A DNA stretch of 64,000 nt. Origin: Mucilaginibacter phenanthrenivorans. Its GTDB lineage: Bacteria > Bacteroidota > Bacteroidia > Sphingobacteriales > Sphingobacteriaceae. Both the position numbers and the translations under genes were made by a program. The notes under the pieces were generated by a model. It was given only the letters and a program-made list of their open reading frames with translations. It had not been told where the DNA came from and did not search any database. Location: contig NZ_JAHVAP010000007.1 of the NCBI RefSeq assembly GCF_024721155.1, forward strand, positions 62,001-126,000, given 5' to 3'. Shown here piece by piece: positions 25,689 through 36,031 of the stretch; position 1 is the first letter of the stretch, and each line of letters opens with the position of its first letter.

Positions 25689-28600
25689 ATGCGTTTTAAA
25701 GTATATGTTTCAATTATATTGTGCTTTGTACTGCAACAAAAATTAGTTGCTCAAAACCCTGTTTACCAGTTCTCACACCTGGATATCTCAAACGGACTTT
25801 CAATTAACCAGGTTAGTAGCGTTTATAAGGACGCCAGCGGGTTTATGTGGTTCGGCACAATTGGCGGCTTAAACCGGTATGATGGCTATAAATTCAGGGT
25901 GTTTAAGCACATGGCTAACAATCCTTCTTCGCTGATAGATAATGCCGTAAAAAACATTTTTGAAGGGCCCGGAAATAAGATCTGGATTAAAACCAATAAT
26001 GGGTTAAGTATATACGATCCCATCACTGAAAAGTTTTCAAACGATATCGCAGTTCAACTTGCCCGGTATAAGGTTTTAACAGATAAGTTATATCTAATAA
26101 AAAAGGATAAGCGTGGCAATTTTTGGTTTCTAACTTATAACGAGGGGCTGTACTGTTATCATCCGAAGGATAGCACAACGGTTTTTATTTGCAGTTATGA
26201 CAGAACGCCGGTACCTCTGCACTCAAATACAATAACCGATGTAGTGGATGGCGGCAATAATTTTTCCTGGCTGATTTATGACGACGGTGTAATTGACAAG
26301 CTTGATACCCGCACCAATACAGTTGTATCAAGCTCAAATAGTTTGGCCAGGTTAAATAACAGTAAACCGGAGCTTTACTCAGGTACCCTGGATAACGACA
26401 ATAATTTGTGGCTGTTTGCAAGTGAAAGCCCGCTGGGAGTTTACCGCTATAATTTGAGTGCAAAGGGTATTGATCATTTTAGCACCGAAACAGGAGGGAT
26501 AAGGCTTAATTACAACGTTATCAACAGCATTATACTCGGCGACGATAAAAAAATATGGATAGGTACCGATCACGGCGGGATTAACCTGGTCGACCCGGCA
26601 AATAATACCGTGCAATATTTGTTAAACAGGGAGGATGACACCAAATCGTTAAAGGGCAATAGTGTGGTACTTTACAAGGACAACACAGGCATTATTTGGG
26701 CCGGAACCTTTAAGCAGGGCATAAGTTATTACCACAAAAGCATTATACAATTTCCGCTTGTGCGCCATTACCTTTCTGATAGCAAAAGCCTGCCCTATGA
26801 GGATGTAGATTGTTTTGCCGACGACAACAAAGGCAACCTATGGATAGGCACAAACGGCGGCGGCCTGATCAACTATAATGCTGTAACTAAAAAATATACC
26901 CAATTTAAAAATGACGCCAATGATCCCAACAGCCTGGCCAATAACATTGTGATTAGCTTGTGCATTGATCATGAGCACAAACTATGGATAGGTACCTATT
27001 TTGGCGGCCTTGATTGTTTTGATGGCACCAGGTTTATCCATTACCGTCATAACGACAACATACCATCGAGTCTCTCAGACGACAGGGTTTATAGTATTAT
27101 TGAAGATTCATCACAAAAATTATGGGTAGGAACTTTTGCGGGAAGCATTAATATTTTCAACCGGGCGTCAAATAGCTTTTTGCACCCAATCTACCCTATG
27201 CTCTCCAACTATACGGCTGTTATTTACGAGGATAAGCAAAAAAACATCTGGATAGGGCGTGATAAGGGGATTGATTTGATAAAACCGGTTACCGGCGAAG
27301 TGAGACATTATGTAAATAGTACTCATAATTCCAATAGTTTGATTGCCAACGACGTAAACAGTATAACCCAGGACAGCAAAGGGTTAATGTGGTTTGGCAC
27401 AAAGGATGGCCTAAGCATTTTAGATGCGTCAACTAATACGTTTTATAACCTTAACGAGGCAAAAGGTTTGCCGGGTAACGATGTTTTAAAGGTTTTGGAG
27501 GACAATGCCGGAAAAATATGGATAAGCACAGCAAATGGGCTTGCAAGTATCAGGGCAACCCAAAAAGGTACCGACTATAGCTTCCAGATCAACAAATTTA
27601 ATGAGTCTGACGGTTTGCAGGGCAGAGAATTTAACGCGTATTCAGCATTCAAAACACGAAACGGACAATTGATATTTGGCGGCGCACATGGGTTTAACCT
27701 GTTTAACCCCGAAGGCATAACTATCACCAGACGAAAGCCCCAATTATTGTTTACCGACTTTCAGCTATTTAATAAAAGTATTGCTGTTGGCGATACGATT
27801 AACGGAAACGTGATCTTAAAAAACTCGATTGCAGCTACTCACGATTTAACATTGAGCCACAACGAAAATGATTTTAGCATTGAGTTTGCGGATTGCGAAT
27901 ATTTTAACCCGGATAAGATTGCCTATCAATACAGGTTAGACGGATTTGATAAGCAATGGCTTAATGCCCAAAACAGCAACCGGAAAGCGACCTATACCAA
28001 CCTTGATGCCGGCGACTATGTTTTTAAGGTAAGGGCGGCTAATATTAACGACCCGGAAAATGCAAGTATTATTACACTCAATATTAAGGTATTACCGCCT
28101 TTTTGGAAGTCGACATTTGCCTATGTGCTTTACCTGGTTATTATAGCCGGTATTTTGTTTTACGCGCGGCACAAGGGTATCCTTAAACTAAAACAGGAAT
28201 TTAAACTGAAGGAAGATAAGTTAGAGGAAGAACGGAAAATAGCCAATGAGCGGGCTGAAGCGCGCCGGATGCACCATCTTGACTTGATGAAGATAAAATT
28301 CTTTACCAATATCAGCCATGAGTTCCGTACACCCTTGTCATTGATCCTGTCGCCAATTGATGAACTGATCAAGACAACAGATAGCCCGGATCAGCAGCAT
28401 CACCTGGTGATGATTAAGCGAAATGGCAAACGCCTGCTTAACCTGGTTAATCAGTTGCTGGATTTCAGAAAAATGGAATACAACGAGTTGAAACTTAGTT
28501 TGAAAAAGGGCGATATCATCAAATTTATAAAGGATGTTTCTTCCTCGTTTACGGATGTTGCTCATCAAAAACAAATCCAATATCTCTTTGAGAGTGAAAC

Positions 28601-29858
28601 GAGTTCCTTCGTAACTAATTTCGACCATGACAAGGTAGAACGGATCCTTTTTAACCTGTTATCAAACGCGCTAAAATTTACGCCGTCAGGAGGATACATC
28701 AGCGTTATTTTGAGTTTGTCTACACCCGATGAATCCTTGCCTGATCAAAGAAGGCTTGAGATAAAGGTGATAGATACGGGTATCGGCATAGCTAAGGAAA
28801 ACCAGGAAAAGATCTTCGAGCGGTTCTTCCAGGATAGTATGCCCGAAAGCCTGCTTAACCAGGGAAGCGGCATTGGACTGTCAATTACACGGGAATTTGT
28901 TAAAATGCATGGCGGTACCATAGAGATAGAAAGTGAACCGGATTATGGAACTTGTTTTACCATTAATCTGCCAGTTCGCAGGCAGCAAGAAGAACAATTG
29001 GTTGTTGAGGCGCCGCAAGAGGAACCTGTATACTCTGTAGTGAAAATATCAGAAGATGAACAGAACTCGGCAAAAAAGACAACAATTTTATTAATTGAGG
29101 ACAACGACGATCTGCGGTTTTACCTGAAGGACAATCTGAAAAACAGCTTTCATATAATTGAAGCGGTAAATGGGAAGGACGGATGGCAAAAGGCGCTTGC
29201 CCTGCATCCTAAGCTTATTGTTAGCGACATCAGCATGCCTGAAATGAATGGTTTGGAATTGTGTAAGAAGATCAGGAGTGACAACCGTACAGCATCGATA
29301 CCTATTATCCTGTTGACGGCATTAACCGGGCAGGAGGATCAATTGGCAGGCCTTGACAGCGGCGCCAACGATTACCTGGTTAAGCCTTTTAACTTCGAGA
29401 TACTTTTGTCAAAAATTCATGGCTTGCTAAGGATCCAGCAGACGTATAAGAAAACCTACCAAAAACAAATAGAGATCCAGGGGCAGGATATTGTTGTAGT
29501 ATCAGAAGACGAGAAGTTCCTGAAAAACGCATTGGCCTGCATCGAAACTAATGTCACAAATCCTAATTTCTCGGTAGAGGAACTGAGCAGGCATTTAAAC
29601 CTGAGCCGGGTATCACTTTACAAAAAGCTGTTAACGCTTACCGGCAAAACCCCGGTTGATTGCATCCGGACCATTCGTTTAAAAAGAGCTGTTCAGCTTT
29701 TGGAAAAGAGTAAGCTAAGTATTGCAAACGTTGCTTATGAGGTAGGATTTAATAATGCTGCATATTTTGCCAAAGTGTTCAGGGAGGAATTTGGAATGCT
29801 GCCATCGGAGTATATCATTGAACTTCGCAGTAAGGAAAAGGAAGAACCGGTTGTATAG
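25689..29858 (+). CDS. Hybrid two-component system regulator (HTCS)
   Basis: A roughly 1389-residue one-protein signalling system. Order: signal peptide (to about residue 22), about 14 regulatory propeller repeats forming two periplasmic beta-propellers (25-700; WFGTIGGLNRYDGY, WIGTDHGGINL, WFGTKDGLSIL), Y_Y_Y domain (about 715-800), membrane helix (805-825), kinase with H-box FFTNISHEFRTPLSLI (His near 875) and ATPase (GSGIGLSITREFVKMHGG), receiver with acceptor Asp near 1179 (VSDISMPEMNG), and AraC helix-turn-helix (about 1285-1380). Such proteins bind oligosaccharides directly and activate the adjacent PUL. Start ATG 25689 is preferred over GTG 25686. GH95 begins 48 bp after it. Confidence 0.95.
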   Translation: MRFKVYVSIILCFVLQQKLVAQNPVYQFSHLDISNGLSINQVSSVYKDASGFMWFGTIGGLNRYDGYKFRVFKHMANNPSSLIDNAVKNIFEGPGNKIWIKTNNGLSIYDPITEKFSNDIAVQLARYKVLTDKLYLIKKDKRGNFWFLTYNEGLYCYHPKDSTTVFICSYDRTPVPLHSNTITDVVDGGNNFSWLIYDDGVIDKLDTRTNTVVSSSNSLARLNNSKPELYSGTLDNDNNLWLFASESPLGVYRYNLSAKGIDHFSTETGGIRLNYNVINSIILGDDKKIWIGTDHGGINLVDPANNTVQYLLNREDDTKSLKGNSVVLYKDNTGIIWAGTFKQGISYYHKSIIQFPLVRHYLSDSKSLPYEDVDCFADDNKGNLWIGTNGGGLINYNAVTKKYTQFKNDANDPNSLANNIVISLCIDHEHKLWIGTYFGGLDCFDGTRFIHYRHNDNIPSSLSDDRVYSIIEDSSQKLWVGTFAGSINIFNRASNSFLHPIYPMLSNYTAVIYEDKQKNIWIGRDKGIDLIKPVTGEVRHYVNSTHNSNSLIANDVNSITQDSKGLMWFGTKDGLSILDASTNTFYNLNEAKGLPGNDVLKVLEDNAGKIWISTANGLASIRATQKGTDYSFQINKFNESDGLQGREFNAYSAFKTRNGQLIFGGAHGFNLFNPEGITITRRKPQLLFTDFQLFNKSIAVGDTINGNVILKNSIAATHDLTLSHNENDFSIEFADCEYFNPDKIAYQYRLDGFDKQWLNAQNSNRKATYTNLDAGDYVFKVRAANINDPENASIITLNIKVLPPFWKSTFAYVLYLVIIAGILFYARHKGILKLKQEFKLKEDKLEEERKIANERAEARRMHHLDLMKIKFFTNISHEFRTPLSLILSPIDELIKTTDSPDQQHHLVMIKRNGKRLLNLVNQLLDFRKMEYNELKLSLKKGDIIKFIKDVSSSFTDVAHQKQIQYLFESETSSFVTNFDHDKVERILFNLLSNALKFTPSGGYISVILSLSTPDESLPDQRRLEIKVIDTGIGIAKENQEKIFERFFQDSMPESLLNQGSGIGLSITREFVKMHGGTIEIESEPDYGTCFTINLPVRRQQEEQLVVEAPQEEPVYSVVKISEDEQNSAKKTTILLIEDNDDLRFYLKDNLKNSFHIIEAVNGKDGWQKALALHPKLIVSDISMPEMNGLELCKKIRSDNRTASIPIILLTALTGQEDQLAGLDSGANDYLVKPFNFEILLSKIHGLLRIQQTYKKTYQKQIEIQGQDIVVVSEDEKFLKNALACIETNVTNPNFSVEELSRHLNLSRVSLYKKLLTLTGKTPVDCIRTIRLKRAVQLLEKSKLSIANVAYEVGFNNAAYFAKVFREEFGMLPSEYIIELRSKEKEEPVV

Positions 29859-29906
29859 GCACATCAAAAAACATCTATTTATTTAATTAAAAATAAACTT
29901 CATTTT

Positions 29907-32375
29907 ATGTTAAGGAAGCTTTTCGTCCTTTTTGTATTTATCTTCCCGTTTTACGCTTTTAGCCAGGATAACCTAAAACTTTGGTACAAAAAACCCGCCA
30001 AGGTTTGGACCGATGCGCTGCCGGTTGGCAACGGCAGGCTGGGCGCCATGGTATTCGGCGGTGTTAAGCACGAGCTTATTCAACTAAATGAGGCCACTTT
30101 GTGGAGCGGCGGCCCGGTCAAAACCAACGTAAACCCCGGTGCGTATGCGAATTTGCAACTTGCAAGGGAGGCATTGTTTAAAAATGAAGACTATGCAAAG
30201 GCTTACAACTATGCTAAGGGGATGCAGGGTTATTACTCTGAATCGTATTTGCCCCTGGGAGATTTAACCATAACACAGAATTTTAAGGACACGGTTACAT
30301 CAGCCTATTACCGCGATTTGAATATCAGGGATGCGATAACAACAACACGTTTTACCATCGGCGGTGTTACTTACATCCGGCAGGTCATCGTCTCGGCGCC
30401 TGACCAGGTGATCATTATACATCTGACCGCTAACAAAATCGGGCAATTGAATTTCAAAATTGGCACTGCAAGTAAATTAAGGCATCATCCTGTAGTTATT
30501 TCGGGCAATGAAATAGCTTTAAAAGGAAATGCCCCGTCACACGTACAACCTAATTACGTAGAGTCGAGCGACCCGATTACCTACGACAGTACAGGATGCA
30601 GGGGAATGCGTTTTGAATTGCAGGTAAAGGCAATAAACAGAGACGGACAAGTAAGTGCTGATACCAGCGGAATCTCCGTCAAAAATGCTACTGAAGTAAC
30701 CATTTTTCTTTCAGCGGCAACCAGCTTTAATGGATTTGAAAAATGTCCGGGCACCGATGGCAAGGATGAGCATAAGCTTGCTTCGTCGAACATGAAAAGG
30801 GCTTCTGTTTTGCCCTGGTCAGTGTTGCTTTTAGGACATGAGGCCGATTACCACCATTTCTTTAACCGGGTGTCATTTAAGCTCGCCACACCTGCAGACA
30901 ATCGGAATGCATCGCTGCCTACTGATGAGCGATTAGTTTCCTATACAAAAGGCACGAAGGATCCGGAACTGGAAACGCTTTATTTTCAATATGGCCGGTA
31001 TCTGTTGATCTCCAGTTCGCGGACGCTGGGTGTTCCCGCCAATTTGCAGGGGATTTGGAACAAGGAACTACAACCACCATGGAGCTCGAACTATACTACT
31101 AATATTAACGTGCAGATGAACTACTGGCCGGCAGAAGTCGCGAACCTTTCTGAAATGCATATGCCGTTTATTGATTTTATCAGGAACATTGCAGTCACCG
31201 GTAAAGTTACGGCAACGGAATTTTATCATGCTAAAGGCTGGGCGGTACACCATAACAGCGATATCTGGGCACTTTCAAACCCTGTTGGTGATAAGGGTAA
31301 CGGCGACCCCACCTGGGCCAACTGGACAATGGGGTCGCCATGGCTTTCGCAGCACTTGTGGTGGCATTACCAGTTTACAAAGGATAAAAAATATCTGCGC
31401 GAGGTGGCATACCCGCTAATGAAGGGTGCGGCGGAGTTTTGTGAGGATTGGTTGGTGACTGATAAAGATGGGTATTTGGTAACGGCGCCATCAGTATCAC
31501 CCGAAAATGCGTTTTTTGACAGCAATGGTAAAAGAGCAAGCGTATCAATCGCCACTACAATGGATATGTCCATCATTCGCGACCTGTTTAATAATGTGAT
31601 AGATGCCAGTAATGAGCTGGGAACAGATAAGGCATTCCGTGATTCCATCATTGCGAAGAAGGCAAAACTATACCCCTTCCAAATTGGTAAAAAAGGTAAC
31701 CTGCAGGAATGGTATAAGGATTTTGAAGATCCGGAGCCACACCACAGGCATGTTTCACATCTGTTTGGACTATTTCCCGGCCACCAGATCTCGCCTGTAA
31801 AAACGCCTGAACTAACCGCCGCTGCAAAAAAGACACTTGAGTTAAGGGGTGACGAAGGTACCGGTTGGAGCCTCGCCTGGAAAATTAACTTTTGGGCGCG
31901 ATTGCTCGATGGTAACCACAGTTATAAGATGATAAAGGACCTTTTGCGTGCCACGAATGTGGAGGGCACCAATTATTCGGGCGGTGGCGGCTCGTATATT
32001 AACCTTTTTGACGCGCATCCGCCGTTCCAGATAGACGGAAATTTTGGTGGACTTACGGGGATGACCGAAATGCTTTTGCAAAGCCAGGAAAATGAAATTT
32101 ACTTGTTACCTGCCTTGCCGGATGCCTGGGCAACAGGACAGATTAGTGGGCTAAAGGCGAGGGGCAATTTTGAGGTAGGCATAAGCTGGAAAAATAAGAA
32201 ACTGTTTAAGGCATCCATATTGTCCGTTGTCGGCGGCAGGTGCACCATCAGGAGTAATGAACCGATAAAGGTTGTAACAATAAGCGCTGTTGCAAAGAAA
32301 ACTGCCAATGGCTATGTGATTAGTTTCGAATCAAAAAAAGGCGTAAGATATAGTATTACCGGCACAGGCAAATGA
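29907..32375 (+). CDS. GH95 alpha-L-fucosidase (copy 1)
   Basis: An 822-residue secreted glycoside hydrolase family 95 enzyme with signal peptide ending at AFSQ (residue 20). The beta-sandwich N-terminal domain starts with LWYKKPAKVWTDALPVGNGRLGAMVFGG; the (alpha/alpha)6 barrel holds the catalytic motifs: N399-I-N401 in TNINVQMNYWPAE, E601 in LQEW as likely general acid, and D710 in QIDGNFGG. These match the Asn/Asn/Glu/Asp set described for Bifidobacterium AfcA. Expected to release alpha-1,2-linked L-fucose, though some GH95 enzymes act on L-galactose. It directly follows the hybrid regulator. Confidence 0.92.
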   Translation: MLRKLFVLFVFIFPFYAFSQDNLKLWYKKPAKVWTDALPVGNGRLGAMVFGGVKHELIQLNEATLWSGGPVKTNVNPGAYANLQLAREALFKNEDYAKAYNYAKGMQGYYSESYLPLGDLTITQNFKDTVTSAYYRDLNIRDAITTTRFTIGGVTYIRQVIVSAPDQVIIIHLTANKIGQLNFKIGTASKLRHHPVVISGNEIALKGNAPSHVQPNYVESSDPITYDSTGCRGMRFELQVKAINRDGQVSADTSGISVKNATEVTIFLSAATSFNGFEKCPGTDGKDEHKLASSNMKRASVLPWSVLLLGHEADYHHFFNRVSFKLATPADNRNASLPTDERLVSYTKGTKDPELETLYFQYGRYLLISSSRTLGVPANLQGIWNKELQPPWSSNYTTNINVQMNYWPAEVANLSEMHMPFIDFIRNIAVTGKVTATEFYHAKGWAVHHNSDIWALSNPVGDKGNGDPTWANWTMGSPWLSQHLWWHYQFTKDKKYLREVAYPLMKGAAEFCEDWLVTDKDGYLVTAPSVSPENAFFDSNGKRASVSIATTMDMSIIRDLFNNVIDASNELGTDKAFRDSIIAKKAKLYPFQIGKKGNLQEWYKDFEDPEPHHRHVSHLFGLFPGHQISPVKTPELTAAAKKTLELRGDEGTGWSLAWKINFWARLLDGNHSYKMIKDLLRATNVEGTNYSGGGGSYINLFDAHPPFQIDGNFGGLTGMTEMLLQSQENEIYLLPALPDAWATGQISGLKARGNFEVGISWKNKKLFKASILSVVGGRCTIRSNEPIKVVTISAVAKKTANGYVISFESKKGVRYSITGTGK

Positions 32376-32401
32376 TATAATAAATTGGTTCCCCCGGAGG
32401 T

Positions 32402-32450
32402 AACAGCCCGGTTGCAAGTTACCAGGTAGCTTGTAACCGGGCTGTTGTTT
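32402..32450 (+). terminator. Terminator after GH95 copy 1
   Basis: AACAGCCCGGTT (32402-32413) pairs with AACCGGGCTGTT (32435-32446), extended by CAAG/CTTG (32415-32418/32430-32433), followed by TTGTTTT. A strong hairpin 26 bp after the stop, so GH31 should have its own promoter. Confidence 0.88.
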
Positions 32451-32844
32451 TATGCAATCAGTTGGGGGAGGGATTTAATACCGCCGCCAAATACGCCACT
32501 GCTAAATGTTGGCTGGTTCCACCGTATGCCAAATAGCCTTTAACATTTGTAATGGAATGGATCAGCCAGGTAAGCAAAAATTAGAAATTTATCAGGTCCA
32601 TTTTTGCCCTGTATTATCAAATCATGTAGCTGGTTAACAAAACTGCTATGCCGGCCCGCCAGAAATTTATTATTTCACCTCCAAAACAACCCCTTAGTAA
32701 ACATTTGTGTTATAGATTTTAAAAAATCTGTTATTCCGTTTTAAAAATCGACGTTAGTTTTACCGCCACGTTTTATTTGCTATACAATAAACCCCATTTG
32801 TAAAAACAACATAAGCCTTTATAAATCTTATAATTAATCCTAAC
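32451..32844 (+). other. Gene-free region before GH31
   Basis: About 390 bp with no credible ORF. It has a TTAACATTTGT motif at 32540-32550, a near copy at 32698-32708 and a 16-bp A/T palindrome AGATTTT-AA-AAAATCT at 32714-32729. The GH31 promoter probably lies in the last 150 bp; no clear -33/-7 pair is visible. Confidence 0.5.
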
Positions 32845-35256
32845 GTGAAAAGAAGTTTAAACAGATCGCTTATTTTAAAATCAGCTGCATTTTTAATTTT
32901 TAGCCTGGCATCGTTTCAAATAACCAGTGCCTCGGTAAAATCTTATACTAAAAACGATAACGGCGTCGTCTTCAGGCTCGATAAAGGGTTGATGAATATA
33001 AGGATTTGTAAGGCTGACATTATTGAGGTTAGGTATACCATATTTAACACATTCCCGGTAAAAAACTCGTTGGTTGTAAATAACACCTGGAAGGAAAAAT
33101 CGCCTTTTACAGTTGCGGAGCATGGCGGCCAAATTGTAATCAGCACATCACGGCTAAATATCAGTATTAACAAAGCCACAAACGCTATCACCTACACCAA
33201 CAAAAAAGGCGTAGCGGTAACTTCTGAGGCTTCTGAAAACAAAAGCATGAACAGCGCAACAATTGCCGGTATCAATACTTACAACTGCAATACGGCTTTT
33301 AATTCCCCGGCTGACGAAGCGCTTTTTGGACTTGGTTGTCACCCTGAGGATTCGCTCTCTATCAATTATAAGGGGCGTAACCAGCAGATGCTGATCAAGT
33401 ATATGACAGGCGCAATCCCTGTTATGTTATCCACAAAAGGATATGGCCTATTGTGGGACAACTATTCGGCGTCGAATTTCTATGGCGCTGAAGCAGAGAA
33501 TTCACAATACAAATATGTATCAGAAAGCGGCAAAATGGTAGATTACTACTTTTTCTACGGCCCTGACTTCGATCGTATTATTGATCTGTACAGAACAGCA
33601 ACAGGTAAGGCGCCAATGTACCCGAAATGGGCGTTTGGATTGTTTCAGTCGCAGGACAAATACAACAGGCAGGACGAAATTTTGGGCGTGAAGGACAATT
33701 ACCGCAATAACCACATCCCGGTTGATGCCATTGTGCAGGATTGGTACTGGTGGTCGCCATTACCTATCGGCTCACATATTATGAGTAAGGAGAGATACCC
33801 GGATCCAAAGGCGATGATTGATGAACTGCACAAGGCAAATATGCACGCCATGATCTCTATCTGGCCGGTATTTGGAAGCGGAACAAAGGATTTTGATGAC
33901 CTGAAAAGCAAAGGCTTTTTAACAAGTATAACCTGGGATAATTTTGTTACACACACATGGGACACTTATTACGACGCGCATAACCCCAAAGCCAGGCAAC
34001 GCTACTGGGAGCAGGCAAGGGATAGCGTTATTAAGCGCTACGGCTGGGACGCCTGGTGGGTTGATCAATGCGAACCTGATAACGGCTCGCTGCTGGATGA
34101 GCGCCGCAAAGCTGATTTTTCAGTCGGTAAAGGGATTGATTATTTTAATACTTACTCGTTAGAGCATTCAAAAGGGCTTTACCAGGGCTGGCGCAAAGAC
34201 ATAGCGGGTAAACGCAGCTTTTTGTTGATCCGCCAATCATTTGCCGGGGAGCAACGCAATGCGGCTACGCTTTGGTCGTCAGACATTAGTTGTTCGTTTG
34301 CATCTCTTCGCAATCAAATTCCACAGGGAATTAATGCATGTGTGTCGGGGATCCCTTACTGGACGTCTGATATCGGTGGCTACATGTCGCGTATTGATAA
34401 GGACGGAATTCCTGATTGGTCGAAACCGCAATACCGCGAACTATTTACCCGCTGGTTCCAGTTCGGAACATTCAGCCCTATCATGCGGATCCATGGCAAG
34501 GGAGAAAGGGCATTATTCTCAAGCAATTGGGATGATAAAACAAAAGGCATCCTGTTAAATTATGATAAGTTGCGTTATCGCCTGCTGCCATATGTTTATT
34601 CGCTTTCAGCAAGGGTGACCAATGATAATTACACCATAATGCGCGCCCTGGCATTTGATTTCAGGGATGATAAAAATGTGTACGCCATTCCTGATCAATA
34701 TATGTTTGGTCCCGCATTTTTGGTGAACCCGGTAACCAGCCAGCTATACACAGGCAAGGATGCAAGCGCAGAAACCAAAACAAGAAAAGTTTACTTGCCA
34801 AAGGGAAGCAAATGGTATAATTTCTGGACAGGCGAATCGCTTGATGGCGGCCAGTCGGTTGACGCACCTGCACCAATTGAAACGATGCCGCTTTATGTTA
34901 AGGCCGGATCAATTGTACCTATGGGCCCAAATGTGGAATATGCTAATCAAAACCCATCGGGCGCTATTGAATTACGCATTTACAAGGGAGCAAATGGCGA
35001 GTTTAAATTTTATGAAGATGAAAATGATAACTACAATTACGAAAAGGGTAATTCGTCAACATTCAGCTTTAAATGGAACGATAAATTAAGCCAGCTTACC
35101 ATTACTGCCCGCAAGGGATCCTTCCCGGCAATGATGAAAACGCACACATTCAATATTGTAATTGTTAAGGATGGACATGGCTCAGATATCGGTATCAGCA
35201 ACAAGGCGGACAAAACCGTTAGCTATGCAGGTAAACAGGTAGTGGTTAAAATATAA
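32845..35256 (+). CDS. GH31 alpha-glycosidase (alpha-xylosidase-like)
   Basis: An 803-residue secreted enzyme starting at GTG 32845, with a hydrophobic signal segment (residues 10-28). The GH31 N-terminal beta-sandwich (FGLGCHPEDSL) leads to the barrel motif VDAIVQDWYWW, the catalytic nucleophile D407 in WWVDQCEPD, and the acid/base D480 in WSSDIS. GIPYWTSDIGGY and FGTFSPIMRIHGKGE complete the active site. Resemblance to Bacteroidota alpha-xylosidases and the fucosidase neighbours suggest a xyloglucan-like or similar branched substrate, but alpha-glucosidase activity is possible. It stands alone between two terminators. Confidence 0.88.
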   Translation: MKRSLNRSLILKSAAFLIFSLASFQITSASVKSYTKNDNGVVFRLDKGLMNIRICKADIIEVRYTIFNTFPVKNSLVVNNTWKEKSPFTVAEHGGQIVISTSRLNISINKATNAITYTNKKGVAVTSEASENKSMNSATIAGINTYNCNTAFNSPADEALFGLGCHPEDSLSINYKGRNQQMLIKYMTGAIPVMLSTKGYGLLWDNYSASNFYGAEAENSQYKYVSESGKMVDYYFFYGPDFDRIIDLYRTATGKAPMYPKWAFGLFQSQDKYNRQDEILGVKDNYRNNHIPVDAIVQDWYWWSPLPIGSHIMSKERYPDPKAMIDELHKANMHAMISIWPVFGSGTKDFDDLKSKGFLTSITWDNFVTHTWDTYYDAHNPKARQRYWEQARDSVIKRYGWDAWWVDQCEPDNGSLLDERRKADFSVGKGIDYFNTYSLEHSKGLYQGWRKDIAGKRSFLLIRQSFAGEQRNAATLWSSDISCSFASLRNQIPQGINACVSGIPYWTSDIGGYMSRIDKDGIPDWSKPQYRELFTRWFQFGTFSPIMRIHGKGERALFSSNWDDKTKGILLNYDKLRYRLLPYVYSLSARVTNDNYTIMRALAFDFRDDKNVYAIPDQYMFGPAFLVNPVTSQLYTGKDASAETKTRKVYLPKGSKWYNFWTGESLDGGQSVDAPAPIETMPLYVKAGSIVPMGPNVEYANQNPSGAIELRIYKGANGEFKFYEDENDNYNYEKGNSSTFSFKWNDKLSQLTITARKGSFPAMMKTHTFNIVIVKDGHGSDIGISNKADKTVSYAGKQVVVKI

Positions 35257-36031
35257 CCAATGTAGGGTTAAATATTGTACAAATTTAAATCATGAATTTA
35301 AGTTGAAGTACGGTATTTCGACACGGTAATTTCATTAGTTAATAAATAGCATATTATCGCATAATACGCTTATCCTATAGTGATACCAATTAACCAGGCC
35401 AGTTTTACTGCCTGGTTTTTTTATGCCTTTACTGTATTAATTTAGTTATCATAACCGATGCTCTCATAGGGTTATGTATAGTGAATGAAAAACGGCAAGT
35501 CTTTAAATCGTCTGAAAAAGCAGCTGCAGATTTTACTACGTTTTTGGTTTAGATATATAAAAATGCCGCAACACTGATTTTTATCGCGTGTGATATTTCT
35601 AAACAGGATTACACTGGTTTACGCTAATCTATTATAAGGTGTATTTATAGCATTATATGGCCAGATGTTGATTTAGGATGCGAATAACGTTAAAATAGTA
35701 TATCACTATTTTAGCATTTATTGATGAAATTTTGATGTTTATTTTGTTAAATATTTGATAATCAATAATATATAAATCGATTAACATTTGTGCTATATTC
35801 ATTATCAATACTGTTACTGGTTTGATACGGTCATTTATACTTTTATAAAAGAAACCAATTATCAAAAACCGAAGCTTGTTGCAAACTGAACAGTGATTAT
35901 AAATGGATGTACATGGGTTGTAATAGCTACGCTTAATGTAATTGATACCAGTAATAGTTTTTGTTGTTTGCGATGAATTTTTGTAGACCAATTTAACAAC
36001 GTATAAATCCAATTAATTTAAATGAATCGAA
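35257..36031 (+). other. AT-rich gene-free region before first SusC
   Basis: 775 bp of unusually AT-rich sequence. It contains a terminator (35392-35420), a TTAACATTTGT motif (35781-35791) and no credible gene; a 119-codon minus-strand frame at 35653-36012 is rejected. The SusC promoter and a long leader probably lie here. Confidence 0.55.
35392..35422 (+). terminator. Terminator after GH31
   Basis: AACCAGG (35392-35398) pairs with CCTGGTT (35411-35417), continued by CAGT/ACTG around a TTT loop with one bulged C, followed by a run of T. Confidence 0.88.

Noticed and set aside
35653..36012. 119-codon open frame on the minus strand before the first SusC
   Set aside because: Very AT-rich, dominated by Ile/Asn/Tyr/Lys with no domain or signal, in a leader region with regulatory motifs; more likely chance.
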